From: a virus
IMG/VR virus record: IMGVR_UViG_3300030104_000593
Coordinates: 1-29,158 of that record
DNA: 29,158 bases
Direction: 5' to 3' (one strand)
Both the position numbers and the translations under genes were made by a program. The notes beneath the pieces are model-generated. The model was not told the origin of the DNA, ran no database searches, and saw only the letters and a list, made by a program, of their open reading frames with translations. Below are positions 7,270-16,400 of this stretch, piece by piece. Position 1 is the stretch's first letter. Every line of letters begins with the position of its first letter.

Positions 7270-7812
7270 CTAAAAAGTTATATATACAGACTGTGTGTCT
7301 GTGTCGTTATCTGTATATTTATCGTATTGTACTGATTCAAAATTTGTTGCATCAGAAGCAGTTGATCCTTCCATATTTAAAACCCCATTAAATAAAGTTG
7401 AGGTTATGTATTGTGGATCATTACTCACAGGGACGGCAGTAGTATATATGGTTACATCATAAAACCCTAAAGGGAAATCTACTGTTCCAACATTCATATT
7501 TGCTATCTGTAAATTTTCAGTTAAAACACCACCGGTAGAATAAAAGACTTTTATAGGAATAGAGCGTAAGTATTTATCTTCAGGACTAGTCCATCTTGGT
7601 CTATTGTTATTTCCAATTTTAAAAAAAGAAACGTATTTACTTTTTGATGTTGCTTGACTAGTAAATTGTACAAGGAGATTAGGTGATTGTAATACATATT
7701 CACCTGATACAAGTGACACACTTACACTATCCATTTTATCAAATAAATCACACTCCATTGTAAAGAAGTTGTTAAAGTTACTTTCGTTTTTTGATATTGT
7801 TGCTTGAAACAT
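7270..7812 (-). CDS. Tandem structural paralogue B (second of three)
   Basis: A 180-aa protein, the longest of the triplet. It keeps the shared landmarks MFQ at the start, CDLFDKM, DFPLGFYDVTIY in the C-terminal half, and NDTDTQSVYIT just before the stop. It differs by an insertion in the middle (around FFKIGNNNRPRW). Beta-rich, no Cys pattern or catalytic motif. It starts one base after the stop of paralogue A, so the three genes are tightly coupled. Their divergence is high, suggesting old duplications kept by selection rather than a recent assembly artefact. A virion role is inferred from position. Confidence 0.6.
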   Translation of the reverse strand: MFQATISKNESNFNNFFTMECDLFDKMDSVSVSLVSGEYVLQSPNLLVQFTSQATSKSKYVSFFKIGNNNRPRWTSPEDKYLRSIPIKVFYSTGGVLTENLQIANMNVGTVDFPLGFYDVTIYTTAVPVSNDPQYITSTLFNGVLNMEGSTASDATNFESVQYDKYTDNDTDTQSVYITF

Positions 7813-7813
7813 A

Positions 7814-8269
7814 TTACCCTGCTGTTATATATACTGCTTTATTATCTGTATCATTAGTACTATACTTATTATAATTTACTTCAGGTACTTCTTCACTTGA
7901 AACATTTGCTATCCCTTGATATGCGATACTTATAGTATTAGCAATATCAGTATTTAAATCTGCATTATTTTCATATATAGTCATATCATAAAATCCGTAA
8001 GGATAGTTTTTATTGCCAAAAGAAACTGTACCCACAGTCGGTAAAGGAATTTCGTCTATTGTTAATTGCATAGAAACATATCTTTCTTTATAAGTCCAAT
8101 CAATACCACTACCAAAAGCACCTATAAGTGATACATAACTTTTTTTAGTATATTGACTTTTTAAAACAACTAAAGGCGTAAATAAGTTTTGCTTATTAAC
8201 AAAGTTGTTCCAAATATCTATATTAAATGTAACTGTATTACTATCCGATTTTTTTATCAGTTGTACCAA
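7814..8269 (-). CDS. Tandem structural paralogue A (first of three), TTG start
   Basis: A 151-aa protein aligned with the other two copies by its start (MVQ versus MFQ), IDIWNNF, KERYVSMQ, NYPYGFYDMTIYEN and the closing NDTDNKAVYIT. The start codon is TTG at 8269. There is no ATG in the right place, and the Met-x-Gln start shared by the paralogues supports this choice. The gene overlaps the preceding 60-aa ORF by 29 nt, which favours coupled re-initiation at the weak codon. Product unknown; probably a minor structural protein. Confidence 0.58.
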   Translation of the reverse strand: MVQLIKKSDSNTVTFNIDIWNNFVNKQNLFTPLVVLKSQYTKKSYVSLIGAFGSGIDWTYKERYVSMQLTIDEIPLPTVGTVSFGNKNYPYGFYDMTIYENNADLNTDIANTISIAYQGIANVSSEEVPEVNYNKYSTNDTDNKAVYITAG

Positions 8270-8423
8270 TTTTATTTTTCTTTTTAGGTTTATCTTCTAT
8301 AAACAAACTATTTCTAACACTCTCGTTAAGTCTACTTATTTGCTTTTGTGTTAAGTCATCTAGTGGGATGTTGATGTTATCAATGCTTTTACCTTCCCAC
8401 TCTTTTTTTAATTTCCAAGCCAT
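8241..8423 (-). CDS. Small basic protein in the structural operon
   Basis: A 60-aa hydrophilic protein (MAWKLKKEWEGK..., then LDDLTQKQISRLNE at about 21-34, ending in a Lys-rich tail). Similar short proteins lie beside capsid or connector genes in other Bacteroidota phages (recollection), but no function is assigned. It is the first gene after the terminator at 8472-8496 and is preceded by a copy of the A/T-rich leader motif (8434-8445). Its 3' end overlaps the first paralogue gene by 29 nt. Confidence 0.55.
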   Translation of the reverse strand: MAWKLKKEWEGKSIDNINIPLDDLTQKQISRLNESVRNSLFIEDKPKKKNKIGTTDKKIG

Positions 8424-8433
8424 AGTATTTTAC

Positions 8434-8445
8434 TATAAATATAAA
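8434..8445 (-). promoter_or_regulatory. A/T-rich leader motif upstream of the 60-aa gene
   Basis: On the minus strand this reads TTTATATTTATA, ending 11 nt before the ATG. The same 12-mer (or 11 of 12) precedes three other genes that follow an intergenic gap (10861, 11898, 20417). Confidence 0.4.
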
Positions 8446-8471
8446 TTTTTAATTATTGTTTTTTAGTGTAC

Positions 8472-8496
8472 AAAAAAAGGGGCAAAAAACCCCTTT
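8472..8496 (-). terminator. Rho-independent terminator after the major tail protein gene
   Basis: The minus strand forms a perfect 7-bp stem AAAGGGG/CCCCTTT (8490-8496 with 8476-8482) around a 7-nt loop, followed by an uninterrupted run of T to 8472. It lies 23 nt beyond the stop of the 8519-9112 gene and in front of the 60-aa gene. It should limit transcription from the capsid and tail-tube genes into the paralogue/portal block. Confidence 0.88.
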
Positions 8497-8518
8497 CTTT
8501 ATCTATATAGAGTAACGA

Positions 8519-9112
8519 TTAAGTTCCAACTGTAATAGTAAGGTTAGCTTCATCAGAAAGTCCATCAAATGGAAATTTAGCTGTAGCAGCTCCAGCACTT
8601 GCAGGTAACTGTATTAAAGCATTTCTTTCTTCTGCACCCCATTCTATAGTGTATCCTGTTAAGTCACCTTTAGCAGTTCCTGTAATAACAGTACCACCTG
8701 TAACGTGACAACCACCATCAATTCCTAATAAAAATACATTGTCATTTTCATCTTGTACAAAAATTTGAGCTCTCGAATATGCCATAAGTCTAAGCTCATT
8801 AGTCATATCGTGGTCAATCTTTTGTAGAGTAACTGATAGCGTTTGATTAAAGAATGTTGTTCCATTAGCATTGTCTGAGTTTACATTTACAGTCATACTA
8901 GATAGATTAGGCACTAGGTCATACTTAAATACTTCAACAGTACCACCACAACAGCTCCAAGTTGCAAAACCTGCAGTAGCCATTTCAGTAGTATTAATAG
9001 TAGCAGCAGCAGACACATTATTACTATAAGATTTAGCAATAAAGATAGCCTTTAAACCACCTATACTGTCTTTACAGTCTATTAATCGTCCTCTTGTAAT
9101 ATCACAAGCCAT
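8519..9112 (-). CDS. Major tail (tube) protein
   Basis: A 197-aa protein whose N-terminus MACDITRGRLIDCKDSIGG and later features (NGTTFFNQTLSVTLQKI, LMAYSRAQIFVQDENDN, GIDGGCHVTGGTV with GTAKGDLTGY) match the tail-tube-like proteins I recall from Bacteroidota siphophages. It is predicted to be beta-rich and to stack as rings around the tape measure. It is isolated between two intrinsic terminators (9134-9164 upstream, 8472-8496 downstream), like the capsid gene beside it, as expected for a very abundant virion protein. The name rests on family recollection and position. Confidence 0.72.
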   Translation of the reverse strand: MACDITRGRLIDCKDSIGGLKAIFIAKSYSNNVSAAATINTTEMATAGFATWSCCGGTVEVFKYDLVPNLSSMTVNVNSDNANGTTFFNQTLSVTLQKIDHDMTNELRLMAYSRAQIFVQDENDNVFLLGIDGGCHVTGGTVITGTAKGDLTGYTIEWGAEERNALIQLPASAGAATAKFPFDGLSDEANLTITVGT

Positions 9113-9133
9113 ATTATTTTATTTATTAAAAGT

Positions 9134-9164
9134 TAAATAAAAGGGGAGTATATTACAACTCCCC
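9134..9164 (-). terminator. Rho-independent terminator after the major capsid gene
   Basis: The minus strand has a perfect 7-bp stem GGGGAGT/ACTCCCC (9158-9164 with 9143-9149), an 8-nt loop, then TTTTATTT. It lies just past the stop of the capsid gene at 9179. Because the tail-tube gene downstream has no clear promoter of its own, partial read-through is likely. Confidence 0.82.
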
Positions 9165-9178
9165 ATTTAAAGTATCTA

Positions 9179-10162
9179 TTATGTCCAAACAGTTGAACCG
9201 TAAACACCATCTGCTGCTACAGCACATTGAACACCAAGTGCAAAGTTCATTACAATTCTTACATTGTCAGAACCATCAAATTGGTAAGTTGGTATCACTC
9301 TTGCTTCTGTCCAATCAGTAGCTAGGTTTGTTCCAAATACTAAGTTCTCTTTGTAAGTTGCAACGATAACATCATCAAACATTCCGGGACATACGTAAAT
9401 TGGGAATCCAAAGTATGTAATGCCTTCAAATGATTGAGCAACACCTAAACTATTGATACCTTGATTAGAACCTGCGTTAGCTAGTGCTTGGATTAAGAAA
9501 GCATAAGTTTTAGAGTTCATATAGAAACCAAATCCGGGCTTAGAAGTCAAACCTGCAATACCAACTGCTGCATCATATACTGAAGCCATATCATCCAAAA
9601 TATCACTAGCAGCTAAAGCGTTAGCAAAATCTACTTCTGTAAAATCTTTAAGTTGACTTGCGTCTGCACCTGTTTCATCTAGAGTACCATCATTAGATAA
9701 GAAACCTGTTCCAAATGGAGAAGAACCTTTCCATATCATATTTTCAATATGTGCACCTGCTTTTCCTGCAACTGCTGATAATAAAAAGTCTTCGAATGTT
9801 CCGGGTAGGTTTCCGTTTCTGTCCATATTTTCGCCAATCCAAGTAGGAAAAATTGTTCCTCTACAAATTTCTTCGTTTACTTTCATATCAGTAAGCGTTA
9901 AAACTTGCTCAGTTAATGATGTGTCATTACTTGATGAAAAAGCACAAGCAGCAGCTACTACAGGGTCAGAAACTCCTAAGTTAGATATTACTGCTTTACT
10001 ATTTAAACCGTCTATTTGTCTTACATATCCTTTTGCAATCGTATCAGGAGATTTGACTGCAGCAGTCACATAAGGCAAAGCTAATTTACCTGCATAGGTG
10101 TTATCAGTTACGGTAATATCAAACTGATAATCTTTACTTAAATTATATTTATTATTTGCCAT
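9179..10162 (-). CDS. Major capsid protein (HK97-fold type)
   Basis: A 327-aa protein with no membrane segment. It follows a scaffold-like gene and a protease-like gene and precedes the tail-tube gene. Features fit capsid proteins of Bacteroidota phages: a central GFGFYMNSKTYAFLIQAL segment, FPIYVCPGMFDDVIVATYKENLVFGTNL, and a C-terminal strand NVRIVMNFALGVQCAVAADGVYGS. The length is right for an HK97-type subunit. An N-terminal processing site cannot be read from the sequence. Spacing of 8 bp from the scaffold gene and the terminator directly downstream suggest high, self-contained expression. Confidence 0.8.
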   Translation of the reverse strand: MANNKYNLSKDYQFDITVTDNTYAGKLALPYVTAAVKSPDTIAKGYVRQIDGLNSKAVISNLGVSDPVVAAACAFSSSNDTSLTEQVLTLTDMKVNEEICRGTIFPTWIGENMDRNGNLPGTFEDFLLSAVAGKAGAHIENMIWKGSSPFGTGFLSNDGTLDETGADASQLKDFTEVDFANALAASDILDDMASVYDAAVGIAGLTSKPGFGFYMNSKTYAFLIQALANAGSNQGINSLGVAQSFEGITYFGFPIYVCPGMFDDVIVATYKENLVFGTNLATDWTEARVIPTYQFDGSDNVRIVMNFALGVQCAVAADGVYGSTVWT

Positions 10163-10170
10163 TTTATTAT

Positions 10171-10854
10171 TTATTTATTGTTAATGTAATATGCTGCCCT
10201 CTCTTTAGTAGACAGTTTCTTTAAATCAATAGTTGAGTTGAAGTGTTCCCCTTCAGGATTGTATGATATACCTTCCGTAGCAGGTTCGCCACTTAATTCA
10301 ACTACTTTTCCTTTGAGTTCTTCTATCTGAGTCATAAGCTCACCGATAACTTCGCTAGACATTTCTGTCTTGTCTTCTTTTTCTTCAGATAACTCAGCAG
10401 ATGCTTCTACTTTATCAGCTTTTAAATCAGCTACAGCATCCTCTAAATTTTTGATTCTTATTTCCATACCTTTCCAATCAGCAACATCAGCTTCTTCAGC
10501 TAACTCCTCTTCTTTTGACTCCTCAGTAGTTTCCTCTTTAGATTCTTCAGAAAGCTCTTCTTCAGATGCTTCAACATCTTCAGCTTCTTTCTCTTCTCCT
10601 AAGTCTAGGATTTCAGATGATTCACCGATTGTCATTTTATTACCATTTTCCATAGTGTAGCTTCCTGCTTCTAATGGACTAGCTTCGCCATCATCACCGA
10701 CAGCAAAAACTTTAGAGCCGATCATAAACTGCTCATCTTCTGTAGCAAGTATACGACCATCCTCTAATTTCATTTCAGCGTAGAATTTTACGCTATAAGA
10801 TTTAGGTTCGTTTTTCATTTTTAAGATATTTAAAATTTTTTCTATTGTTCCCAT
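10171..10854 (-). CDS. Acidic scaffold-like protein
   Basis: A 227-aa, extremely acidic protein. The N-terminal part (1-75) looks like a small beta domain (VKFYAEMKLEDGRILATEDEQF, then AGSYTMENGNKM). Residues about 78-125 are a Glu/Ser/Lys low-complexity stretch, followed by helices likely to form a coiled coil (128-195, WKGMEIRIKNLEDAVADLKAD and MTQIEELKGKVVEL). The C-terminus is NSTIDLKKLSTKERAAYYINNK. Coiled-coil, acidic composition and position between the XkdF-type protease and the capsid gene support a capsid scaffold that is cleaved or expelled during head maturation. A copy of the A/T-rich leader motif lies 7 nt before its ATG. Confidence 0.68.
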   Translation of the reverse strand: MGTIEKILNILKMKNEPKSYSVKFYAEMKLEDGRILATEDEQFMIGSKVFAVGDDGEASPLEAGSYTMENGNKMTIGESSEILDLGEEKEAEDVEASEEELSEESKEETTEESKEEELAEEADVADWKGMEIRIKNLEDAVADLKADKVEASAELSEEKEDKTEMSSEVIGELMTQIEELKGKVVELSGEPATEGISYNPEGEHFNSTIDLKKLSTKERAAYYINNK

Positions 10855-10860
10855 AACATT

Positions 10861-10872
10861 AATAAATATAAA
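10861..10872 (-). promoter_or_regulatory. A/T-rich leader motif upstream of scaffold gene
   Basis: Minus strand TTTATATTTATT, 11 of 12 identical to the motif at 8434, 11898 and 20417, ending 6 nt before the ATG. Confidence 0.35.
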
Positions 10873-10895
10873 GGTGTTTAAATTGTTTATTTCTT

Positions 10896-11891
10896 TTAGC
10901 GTTTTACTGTTCTATTTTTGATGGCAGCACATACTTTGGCAGCAGTTTCTTTGTTGCCATATTGCTTCATTTGATCTCTCATACAATCATCCCAAGAATA
11001 CTTAAGCATCGCTTTCTTTTTAGCATAAGCAACATATTCTAGCATTTTGTATTTTCTCTTTCTTTTCTTCTTTCCTGTTTTTGCGTGTTCTTCTCGCATT
11101 GTAGCACTAGCGTGGTCATCACAAGGCATAAATAGTTTTACACCATCTACGGTATGTGGGTGACTACCTGAACAACCTTTAAACATCTCAGCATATAGCT
11201 CAGCTTCTTCTCTAGTTCTAAATAAAGGCTCACCATCTAAAGCTCCTACAGGTCTTAATTCATTTTCTAGGATAATATCTTTTATTTTACCCATCATCAC
11301 TTCATCAGGGCAATCTTCACAAACCTCATCTAATATATCTTTACTTTTAGATGCTTCTATTAATTTATCTGTAAAATATCCTTCTATACTAAATCCTCTC
11401 ACTTCTTTGTTTTTTATTGATTCCCAGATTTCAGGATTATTTTCAGCACTTACTTGAACAAACCAAGTGCCTAAAGGTAGATTTTTAAAGCCATACATAT
11501 TAGACTTATCATATTTCTTATCTTCCTTAATCCAAGACTCTACGACAGTTAATCCTTGTACAGGCTCTTTATGTTCAAAAGTGTGATTATTGTTGTTTAA
11601 ACTAGACATAAACAGCTTCTGTGCTTGTTTAATAGTTTCTTTAGTGAAGAAAACGTCGTACTCCTCGTTGGTTTCCTTGTCGAGTCTAGGAATTTTTTTA
11701 TCTGGAATAAGAATTGCTCCAATTAATTGTTTTTTCTCTTCATCTACTTTTGCAAGTGATAAAAAGTCATTATTGAAGAATACGAAGTTTTCCTCTATTG
11801 CAGGGAATTTTACAACGCTAATTGCATCAACCCCAAAGTAGTCTGCTGTTTCGTCTATTATTAGTTCTATAAGTTTTTTCTTTTTTGCCAT
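10896..11891 (-). CDS. XkdF-type prohead serine protease (Peptidase_S78_2-like) with Cys/His-rich C-terminus
   Basis: A 331-aa protein. Residues about 1-185 resemble the XkdF putative phage protease family: LIGAILIPDKKIPR (56-69), a His region NNHTFEHK (His103/His107), an ESWI strand, and RGFSIEGYF with candidate nucleophile Ser168. The C-terminal part has CSGSHPHTVDG...FMPCDDH (240-260), possibly metal-binding, and a final segment SWDDCMRDQMKQYGNKETAAKVCAAI. A protease next to scaffold and capsid genes would process the prohead. Catalytic residues are assigned by motif position only. The gene follows the tape measure, which is unusual, and is preceded by the A/T-rich leader motif. Confidence 0.72.
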   Translation of the reverse strand: MAKKKKLIELIIDETADYFGVDAISVVKFPAIEENFVFFNNDFLSLAKVDEEKKQLIGAILIPDKKIPRLDKETNEEYDVFFTKETIKQAQKLFMSSLNNNNHTFEHKEPVQGLTVVESWIKEDKKYDKSNMYGFKNLPLGTWFVQVSAENNPEIWESIKNKEVRGFSIEGYFTDKLIEASKSKDILDEVCEDCPDEVMMGKIKDIILENELRPVGALDGEPLFRTREEAELYAEMFKGCSGSHPHTVDGVKLFMPCDDHASATMREEHAKTGKKKRKRKYKMLEYVAYAKKKAMLKYSWDDCMRDQMKQYGNKETAAKVCAAIKNRTVKR

Positions 11892-11897
11892 AACATC

Positions 11898-11909
11898 TAT
11901 AAATATAAA
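11898..11909 (-). promoter_or_regulatory. A/T-rich leader motif upstream of protease gene
   Basis: Minus strand TTTATATTTATA, ending 6 nt before the ATG at 11891; identical to the copies at 8434 and 20417. Confidence 0.4.
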
Positions 11910-11923
11910 ATTGATTATTTTGT

Positions 11924-13324
11924 TTATATACTAGCTTGTGTATCTAATTCTTGCTGTAATGCTTGAGCGTTAGAAATGTTGCTTTCTACTACATACGCTT
12001 GTACAGGTTGTGAGTCATTAGCACCCCCTAATGTTGGTTGGTCTATTGCTTCCATATTAGGTGTCAAAGGTCCCATTCCTCCCGGTGTAGGAACATCAGG
12101 TGCAGCTCCTCCTCCTCCTCCTCCACCATCTGCTCCGGGAAGTTTTGTTGATAATATCTTTTTTACATTAGCCATTCCTGCCGCCACTGCACCTACTGCA
12201 GCTATTGGTCCGAATATAGGACCTGCTCCCACAGGTGGTGGTGCTAGTGCTGCCGTTGCTGCACTATAAGTATTTATTAATGCCTGACCTACAGCTAATG
12301 CTTTACCTGCTTTAGATTCCTCACCTATTAAAGAAGCAATATCACCCATAGCACTTGCTACGATACTTCTACGCGTATTATTTAAATGTCTTTCTATTTT
12401 AATTTCTGCTTCAGCAGTTTCCATTGCAGTTTTTACTCTAATAATACCTGTTTCCTTTATAGCATTCTGCAAAAGTGTTTCATTATTAACAGCATCTAGT
12501 GTAATTGCTTTTTCCTGCTCCCCTTTCTTTTTACTATCAGCTAGTAATTCCCTTTCCATTGTATTTACTTCTCTTGTAACTCTTAATTGCCTTTGTGTTG
12601 AAGCTGTCTGTAAATCAATTAAAGCAGCTCTTTCATTTGCTAGATTTTGCATATCTTCTTCGCTTGATTTACCTAAATCAATAACCTTCTGCAATGCGTC
12701 TACTTTTCTTTCTTGTATATCTAACTCTATTTGTGCTACTCTTTGTTCTTCTTTAACTGCTGCTTTTAAAGCTACAAGTCGATCCTCTAAACTTCTTGTT
12801 TCATCTTCAGCTAATAATCTAGATTCTGCAATTACTTTATTTGCTTGTGCTCTTACTATCACCATTTCCCTTTCTGAATCTCTTACAGCTTGAAGCTGTC
12901 TTGTTAATTCTGCCATTGCTTTAGATTCTTCTCGTATCTCTGCTGTAGTTCCTGTAAAAGCTTCTTTAAATGCTTGTAAAGGATTTTTAAGTTTTATTAA
13001 TGATCTAATAAAATCTTCTGCTCTATCTCTAATAACATCAAATGCTGCACTTAGTTGAGAAGTTATTCTTTCAAACATTCTAGCAGTTTCTATATTACCA
13101 CTAAAAATATCTTTTAACTTTACAAAGGCAGCAACAATTAAACCTATTCCAAGAGCTTTAAATGCAACCCCTAACCCTTTTGCTGCACCTGTCATTTTAC
13201 TAAAAGCACCTTTAGATGCAATTGCACCTTTATTAGTATCTTGAACTCCCTTGTTTAGTTTATCAACTTGTTTTATGCCGTCTTTAGCATCTATATTTAT
13301 TTTTACATTTTTCTCTACCGCCAT
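11924..13324 (-). CDS. Tape measure protein (short)
   Basis: A 466-aa protein with the usual layout. The N-terminus has Lys/Asp-rich repeats (VKINIDAKDGIKQVDKLNKG). One hydrophobic, membrane-like segment follows (about 49-68, LGVAFKALGIGLIVAAF). A long charged helical region (about 85-320) is likely coiled coil. The end is Ala/Gly/Pro-rich with a Gly7 run. At roughly 0.15 nm per residue, a general rule for tape measures, the tail would be about 70 nm. It overlaps the 57-aa gene upstream by 10 nt. It is flanked by large tail-tip genes upstream and by head genes downstream. Confidence 0.82.
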   Translation of the reverse strand: MAVEKNVKINIDAKDGIKQVDKLNKGVQDTNKGAIASKGAFSKMTGAAKGLGVAFKALGIGLIVAAFVKLKDIFSGNIETARMFERITSQLSAAFDVIRDRAEDFIRSLIKLKNPLQAFKEAFTGTTAEIREESKAMAELTRQLQAVRDSEREMVIVRAQANKVIAESRLLAEDETRSLEDRLVALKAAVKEEQRVAQIELDIQERKVDALQKVIDLGKSSEEDMQNLANERAALIDLQTASTQRQLRVTREVNTMERELLADSKKKGEQEKAITLDAVNNETLLQNAIKETGIIRVKTAMETAEAEIKIERHLNNTRRSIVASAMGDIASLIGEESKAGKALAVGQALINTYSAATAALAPPPVGAGPIFGPIAAVGAVAAGMANVKKILSTKLPGADGGGGGGGAAPDVPTPGGMGPLTPNMEAIDQPTLGGANDSQPVQAYVVESNISNAQALQQELDTQASI

Positions 13325-13488
13325 ATTATTCTAATTATTTGTTTAAACATTCTTCTAAAACTTGTGTGGTATTCTTCCATACCATAAGCGAAATCTAATT
13401 CTTTATTTTTATGTTCTACTAATTGAATATGGTCAATAGTAGGTATAATTAATTTTGCTGTTGATTCTATATATTTTTTTAATTCCAT
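13315..13488 (-). CDS. Small protein coupled to the tape measure gene
   Basis: A 57-aa basic protein beginning MELKKYIES, with no recognised family. The ATG at 13488 is chosen over one at 13545, because it overlaps the stop of the 1228-aa gene by 10 nt, like its neighbours, whereas the longer version would overlap by 67 nt. Its stop overlaps the tape measure start by 10 nt. A short coupled gene directly before a tape measure could act in tail assembly, but nothing in the sequence proves this. Confidence 0.55.
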   Translation of the reverse strand: MELKKYIESTAKLIIPTIDHIQLVEHKNKELDFAYGMEEYHTSFRRMFKQIIRIIWR

Positions 13489-16400
13489 ACTAAGTATTCT
13501 CCGTTTTGTAATTCTATATAAACTAAATTTTGATATAAAGCCCATTTTGTATCAAAAGGAATAGACATATTAGGAACTTCATTTATATCTAATTCTACTT
13601 CTAATTGCCAAACCCTTTTAGTGTCAGCTTGTGTGTCTTTTAATCCAAACTCTATTACATTGTCAGTTTCACATAATACAAACAATGAACAGGATGTTGT
13701 TTTACCTGCTTCTGTTAAGGCGTACTCTAAATCACCCCCTCTAGTTCCAATAAGCGTAACAGTTTCTCCATCAGTTTGTCTAAATCCTAAAGAATATGCT
13801 ACTATCTCTGTATTACCTAGAGGGTATGTTGTAGATGTTCCTCCTACTACAGTAGCAATAGCTTTTATTCTAAGGTTAACTATAGAACTGCTTGGCATTC
13901 TTACTTTAGGTGCTGTAGGTTGACCGTTAATATATGCGTAACCTATAGTAGTTCCTTCTGTATAACCCATTAACACAAACCTATGGCTTTCACCTGCTAA
14001 TGAAGGTGTTGTTCTATTATAGTTTTTATATTTTATTTTAAAATCATCACCCATATGTGTTAATATGGATTTTGTAAATTTATCAGTATCAGTACCAATC
14101 ATTAACGGCTTTCCCCTTCCGTTTAATTTATTTTCTATTATATCTCTTAAATTACCTTTACTTAGTACCGCTCTAGGTCTATTATATAACTCTTTTTTTT
14201 GTATTGGTAAGCTACCTGTATTAGCAAGACAAGTTCCTGTTCCTGGAGTCCAATTTTCATAAACTCCTGGTTGCCCTGCCCATATTAGAGCTTCCCACTC
14301 TCCGCCATTACATTCACAACAAGCCCCTGTAGTTGAAAGATACTGATAACCACTTAAAAGCATAGGGTTGCAATCAGGGTCATCTTCAGGACACCACGCA
14401 AAATATCCATTAACTAAACTAGGACCTCCTGCCAAATTAGTAGCAACCACTTGGTCGCAATTGTGGCAAGTTTCTAAAAAAATTTCTGGAACCTTAATGA
14501 GTGTTACCTTAGTAGATGATACTACACCTACCTGATAGTTATTTATATTTAAAACACGCCAATATGTATCTTTAATAAATATCTCATCACCGAAGTTTAA
14601 ATTGTGTATATCTACTTCATTTAAATTTAGGTAACATTCCATTATCCTAGTGTCCTCATTGTATATCTGATTAAAATAGGTTTGCCAATACTCATAGTAT
14701 AAGCTCTGTCCTATAACAAGACCTGGATTAGAATTAAATACCAATAACTCCCCTGCTGGTGGTGGTTGCTGTGACCAATACAAAGATTTAGTATTTATAG
14801 TAATTGTTGAGCTTCCTGAACTAGCATCTAAGTCATAAGGACTACATAGGGGGTAATCATTAAATTGGTAGTATATCACAGTACCTTCAGAATTAAAGCC
14901 ATGTAAATAGTAATTATCAACATAATCTGTGACAGGTGTCTTTGAACCACTATAATAATATATTTTAGGTTTAGTAGCTTCAAAAGCATCTTCATAACTT
15001 CCTTGACCTACTCTTTTATAAGTATATTCATATTGTACCGCCATATTAGGAATAGCAGAAACCCAATTTTCATTGTTACCTCTAAAAACCTTTTCATTGA
15101 TATAAGGTGAAAAAATAGAACTACTTTTCATCTCACCATTAGCAAATTGATTTTGCGTGTTTAATATATTTACATTACCAAAGACATTTAAATCAGGTGC
15201 ATCTTCTTTAATTGACTTATTCCATAAATCGACATCTTCAAGGTCAGTTAAGTTAATCCTTTGTTTTTGTAATGAAGTAGCATCTTTTACTATAATTTCT
15301 TTTGATAAGTCTATTTTATCAGTCCAATGTTTTAAATCCCCACTAGCTATAAAGTCGTTATAAGGCTCTACAATAACTCCTGAAGGGTTATCAGGGTCAG
15401 GGATAACTACTAAATTAAATCTACTAATTAAGTCTTTTAAAAATGATTTCTGTGTTATTTCAGGGTCTATGCAATTTAATATATCTACTTCCTTGTCATA
15501 AACACCATCACCTAATCCTAGCCATTTAACCTCTAGCTTTACCCTTAGGTCTGTATTTTGAAGGTCAAGGTTTCCTAATAATAATTGAGCGGTATTAGAG
15601 TCATTATCTTTTTTAAAGCTATAAGGTCTACAGTAAATCTGACAACGCTCACCAACAGGGACATTTGTTATATCTAAATCAACGTCTACCCAAAAATTAC
15701 CACTCGCACTAGTTTGGTTTCCTATAAGTTGCGTTACTGTCTGAAGGTCTGAACCCCCTAATGTTCGCACTTTAAATTGCATTTCTATACCATCTCCACA
15801 TTGCTTGATATTACTACGAGAAACATTAAATCTAACATTCATACTAGTCATATTAATATCATCTCTTTTAAAAGAATTTGTGGCGGTACTCCATAAACCA
15901 TAGTTGTCTTGTGGTATAGTGTAACCTGAAGAAGGTGTTGTACTGTCAGCAGGTATTAATATCCAACTAGTATAGTTTGTTAATGAACCCCAACCCGGGT
16001 CACTAACTGCCATATTACTACAGCCAATATCTTGGTCTGCTGCAAATACGTATGTTTTAAAAGATGTACTATTACCAATTGTGCATTGTCCATCAACAGC
16101 TCCTGCTGAAGAACTTACAGTTGGAAAAGGTCTACCTGTATGGTTGCAGGTAGTCATAAATAACTTACGAAAATAAGCACTACCTAAAAATGTAGATTTT
16201 AAATAAAATCCTGCTTTAGCAAAAATAAGGTCTAGTAGCGTTCTTAGTTGTATTGCAGGTTTCAGTTGAGAAATAGGGACCATATACTGCTCCGCATTTT
16301 CTCCTTGAGCTGCAATGTCATTCATAGCAAGGTATCTATTAGAGTCAGAACTTTCGTACCAAAATTTTGGCACACTTATAGACATAGGGTACATTACCTT

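Noticed and set aside
8241-8269. A7 run near the end of the 60-aa ORF as a frameshift site into paralogue A
   Set aside because: Joining the frames would need a +1 shift, not -1. The paralogue also has its own start: its TTG aligns with the Met-x-Gln starts of the other two copies.
10370-10660. Plus-strand Ser-rich ORF opposite the scaffold gene
   Set aside because: Antisense of the Glu/Ser-rich low-complexity stretch; an open frame is expected from the codon composition.
11976-12269. Plus-strand proline-rich ORF opposite the tape measure C-terminus
   Set aside because: It is the antisense shadow of the Gly/Ala-rich end of the tape measure; no leader or neighbours support it.
13489-13545. 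Longer start (13545) for the small gene before the tape measure
   Set aside because: It would overlap the 1228-aa gene by 67 nt; the ATG at 13488 gives the 10-nt overlap typical of this operon.
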